From an uncultured Aquimarina sp. (GTDB taxonomy: Bacteria > Bacteroidota > Bacteroidia > Flavobacteriales > Flavobacteriaceae), in contig CANLRN010000015.1 of the NCBI GenBank assembly GCA_947493495.1, positions 1 to 64,000 of the forward strand: a stretch of DNA of 64,000 bases, in the 5' to 3' direction. A program made the translations under genes and the position numbers. Positions 63,023 to 64,000 of the stretch are shown here, one piece after another. The notes beneath the pieces are model-generated. The model was not told the DNA's origin. It ran no database searches and saw nothing but the letters and a program-made list of their open reading frames with translations. Numbering within the stretch: position 1 is the stretch's first letter; the number at the start of each line of letters is the position of its first letter.

Positions 63023-64000
63023 ATGTTTAAAAATTTTACTTCTCAAAAATTAGAAATAAAAGTATTAGCAGTAGTACTGATTGCTACATTTTTTTTATAC
63101 CTAAATCATTTTGACAACCCTTTCTTTTTTGACGATACCCATACCATATCAGAAAATCAGTCTATACGAAGTTTAGCTAATTGGACACGCTTTTTTACAA
63201 ATGCAGACACCTTTAGTTCTCTTCCAGCAAATAGAGCGTATAGGCCTATGATAACTTTAATGAATGCTATCGATTACTCATTTGCAGATGGGTTAAACTC
63301 TCGTTATTTCCACTATCATATCTTTTTTTGGTTTCTTATACTCATCATTTTAATCTATTTTTTAAGTAAACATCTTTATAGTATATCACTTTCAAAACAC
63401 AAATGGATTGGGGTTACCGCGCTGTTTGCAACTGCTTGGTTTGCATGTCATACTGCCAATGCAGAAACCATAAATTATATATGTGCTCGTTCTGATTCCT
63501 TTTCTACGCTTTGTATAGTAGCTTCCTTATTACTTTATATACATCCGCCTACTAGAAAATGGCATCTTTATATTATTACAATGATCATTGGTATATGGAC
63601 CAAACAAACAGGAGTGATGTTCTTTCCTATACTCCTTGCTTATGTCATTCTTTTTGAGGAATACGCACTACTAACAGAGTTTAAAGTAGACACCAAAAAG
63701 AAAATAATTAATTGTATCAAAAAAATAGCGCCTACAGGGATTGTTGCTTCTTTTCTTTTTCTTTTTAATCAATATTATCTAACTCCAGAATCCACGGACT
63801 CTACCAATTTTATGGTAACACGGTTTGAATATATTAGTACGCAATGTTATGTAATCATCCATTATCTGAGCAATTTTATACTTCCTATAAATTTAAGTGC
63901 CGATCCTGATATAACGATTATCAAACCCTGGTATAATCTAAAAATACTATCTAGTTTAGCTATCATAATAGCAATGTTGTTTTTAATGATTAAAACAGCA
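63023..64000 (+). CDS. GT-C/TMTC-like membrane glycosyltransferase (3' end outside window)
   Basis: At least 326 codons, cut by the right edge. Multi-pass membrane protein starting MFKNFTSQKLEIKVLAVVLI. NPFFFDDTHTISENQSIRSL after the first segment has the paired Asp typical of GT-C enzymes, and FRPMI-like AYRPMITLMNAIDYSFA and ICARSDSFSTLCIVASLLLY match TMTC/protein O-mannosyltransferase-like proteins. It likely uses a polyprenyl-phosphate sugar, possibly made by the GT2 enzyme; this is inference. Confidence 0.75.
   Translation, partial: MFKNFTSQKLEIKVLAVVLIATFFLYLNHFDNPFFFDDTHTISENQSIRSLANWTRFFTNADTFSSLPANRAYRPMITLMNAIDYSFADGLNSRYFHYHIFFWFLILIILIYFLSKHLYSISLSKHKWIGVTALFATAWFACHTANAETINYICARSDSFSTLCIVASLLLYIHPPTRKWHLYIITMIIGIWTKQTGVMFFPILLAYVILFEEYALLTEFKVDTKKKIINCIKKIAPTGIVASFLFLFNQYYLTPESTDSTNFMVTRFEYISTQCYVIIHYLSNFILPINLSADPDITIIKPWYNLKILSSLAIIIAMLFLMIKTA

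Overview
The window is AT-rich DNA from a member of the Bacteroidota, almost certainly a marine Flavobacteriaceae. Three things show this: promoters of the TTTG / TAnnTTTG type, near absence of Shine-Dalgarno sequences except before rpsU, and typical family content (DUF2851, DUF3467, DUF1343/NamZ, DUF6702, YtcJ-type amidohydrolase lipoproteins, a TSP3-repeat adhesin, periplasmic M1 peptidase). An Aquimarina-like genus is possible but cannot be proven from the sequence alone.

Layout. 1-2714: a giant secreted adhesin-like protein whose C-terminus lies outside the window. 3.3-4.9 kb: prfC. 4.9-6.2 kb: a decay zone with a frameshifted DUF962 remnant, a lipoprotein gene and a MITE-like inverted-repeat pair. 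6.2-21.9 kb (all minus strand, order of transcription): rpsU, xerC-like recombinase, hpf, tRNA-Thr(UGU), tRNA-Tyr, tRNA-Gly, tRNA-Thr(GGU), tuf, tRNA-Trp, secE, nusG, rplK, rplA, rplJ, rplL, rpoB, rpoC, DUF3467. This is the ancient tRNA-tuf-secE-nusG-ribosomal protein-RNA polymerase block, carrying large hairpins in the tuf/trpT, rplL/rpoB and rpoB/rpoC gaps. 22-32.9 kb: metabolic and transport genes (acyl-CoA dehydrogenase, HhH protein, AGCS symporter, K+ channel, PspC-like, DUF2851, AraC regulator, cystathionine beta-synthase-like enzyme, FtsX-type permease). 32.9-38.5 kb: NamZ-like lipoprotein, YkgJ protein, methyltransferase, DUF2059, metalloprotease lipoprotein, amidohydrolase lipoprotein. 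38.8-43.9 kb: AraC regulator, DoxX-like, AhpD-like, cupredoxin-like, lipoprotein, kynureninase. 44.1-50.5 kb: a broken double-glycine-leader (RiPP/bacteriocin-like) precursor, an ECF sigma / TPR-anti-sigma pair, and a small acidic lipoprotein, a TPR-CHAT caspase-like protein and a PKD-like lipoprotein. 50.7-59.9 kb: O-methyltransferase, subtilase lipoprotein, tatA, M1 peptidase, DUF6702, two carboxypeptidase-regulatory-like genes, peptidase E, glutaminase. 60-64 kb: two glycosyltransferase-type membrane genes and the start of a GT-C/TMTC-like protein cut by the window end.

How the genes work together. The central block supplies translation and transcription core parts, and the single strong SD sits before rpsU, whose product helps mask the anti-SD in this phylum. 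The most unusual accessory unit is the sigma / anti-sigma / CHAT locus at 44.4-50.5 kb. It carries two copies of a GTAAC-N15/16-GAACTT motif that could be its own ECF promoter. A second ECF-like promoter (GCAAC-N16-CGTCT) with a structured leader lies between the two carboxypeptidase-regulatory-like genes. Both small-gene remnants (RiPP precursor, DUF962) carry one-base deficits in A-runs, so they are either true decay or homopolymer undercalls.
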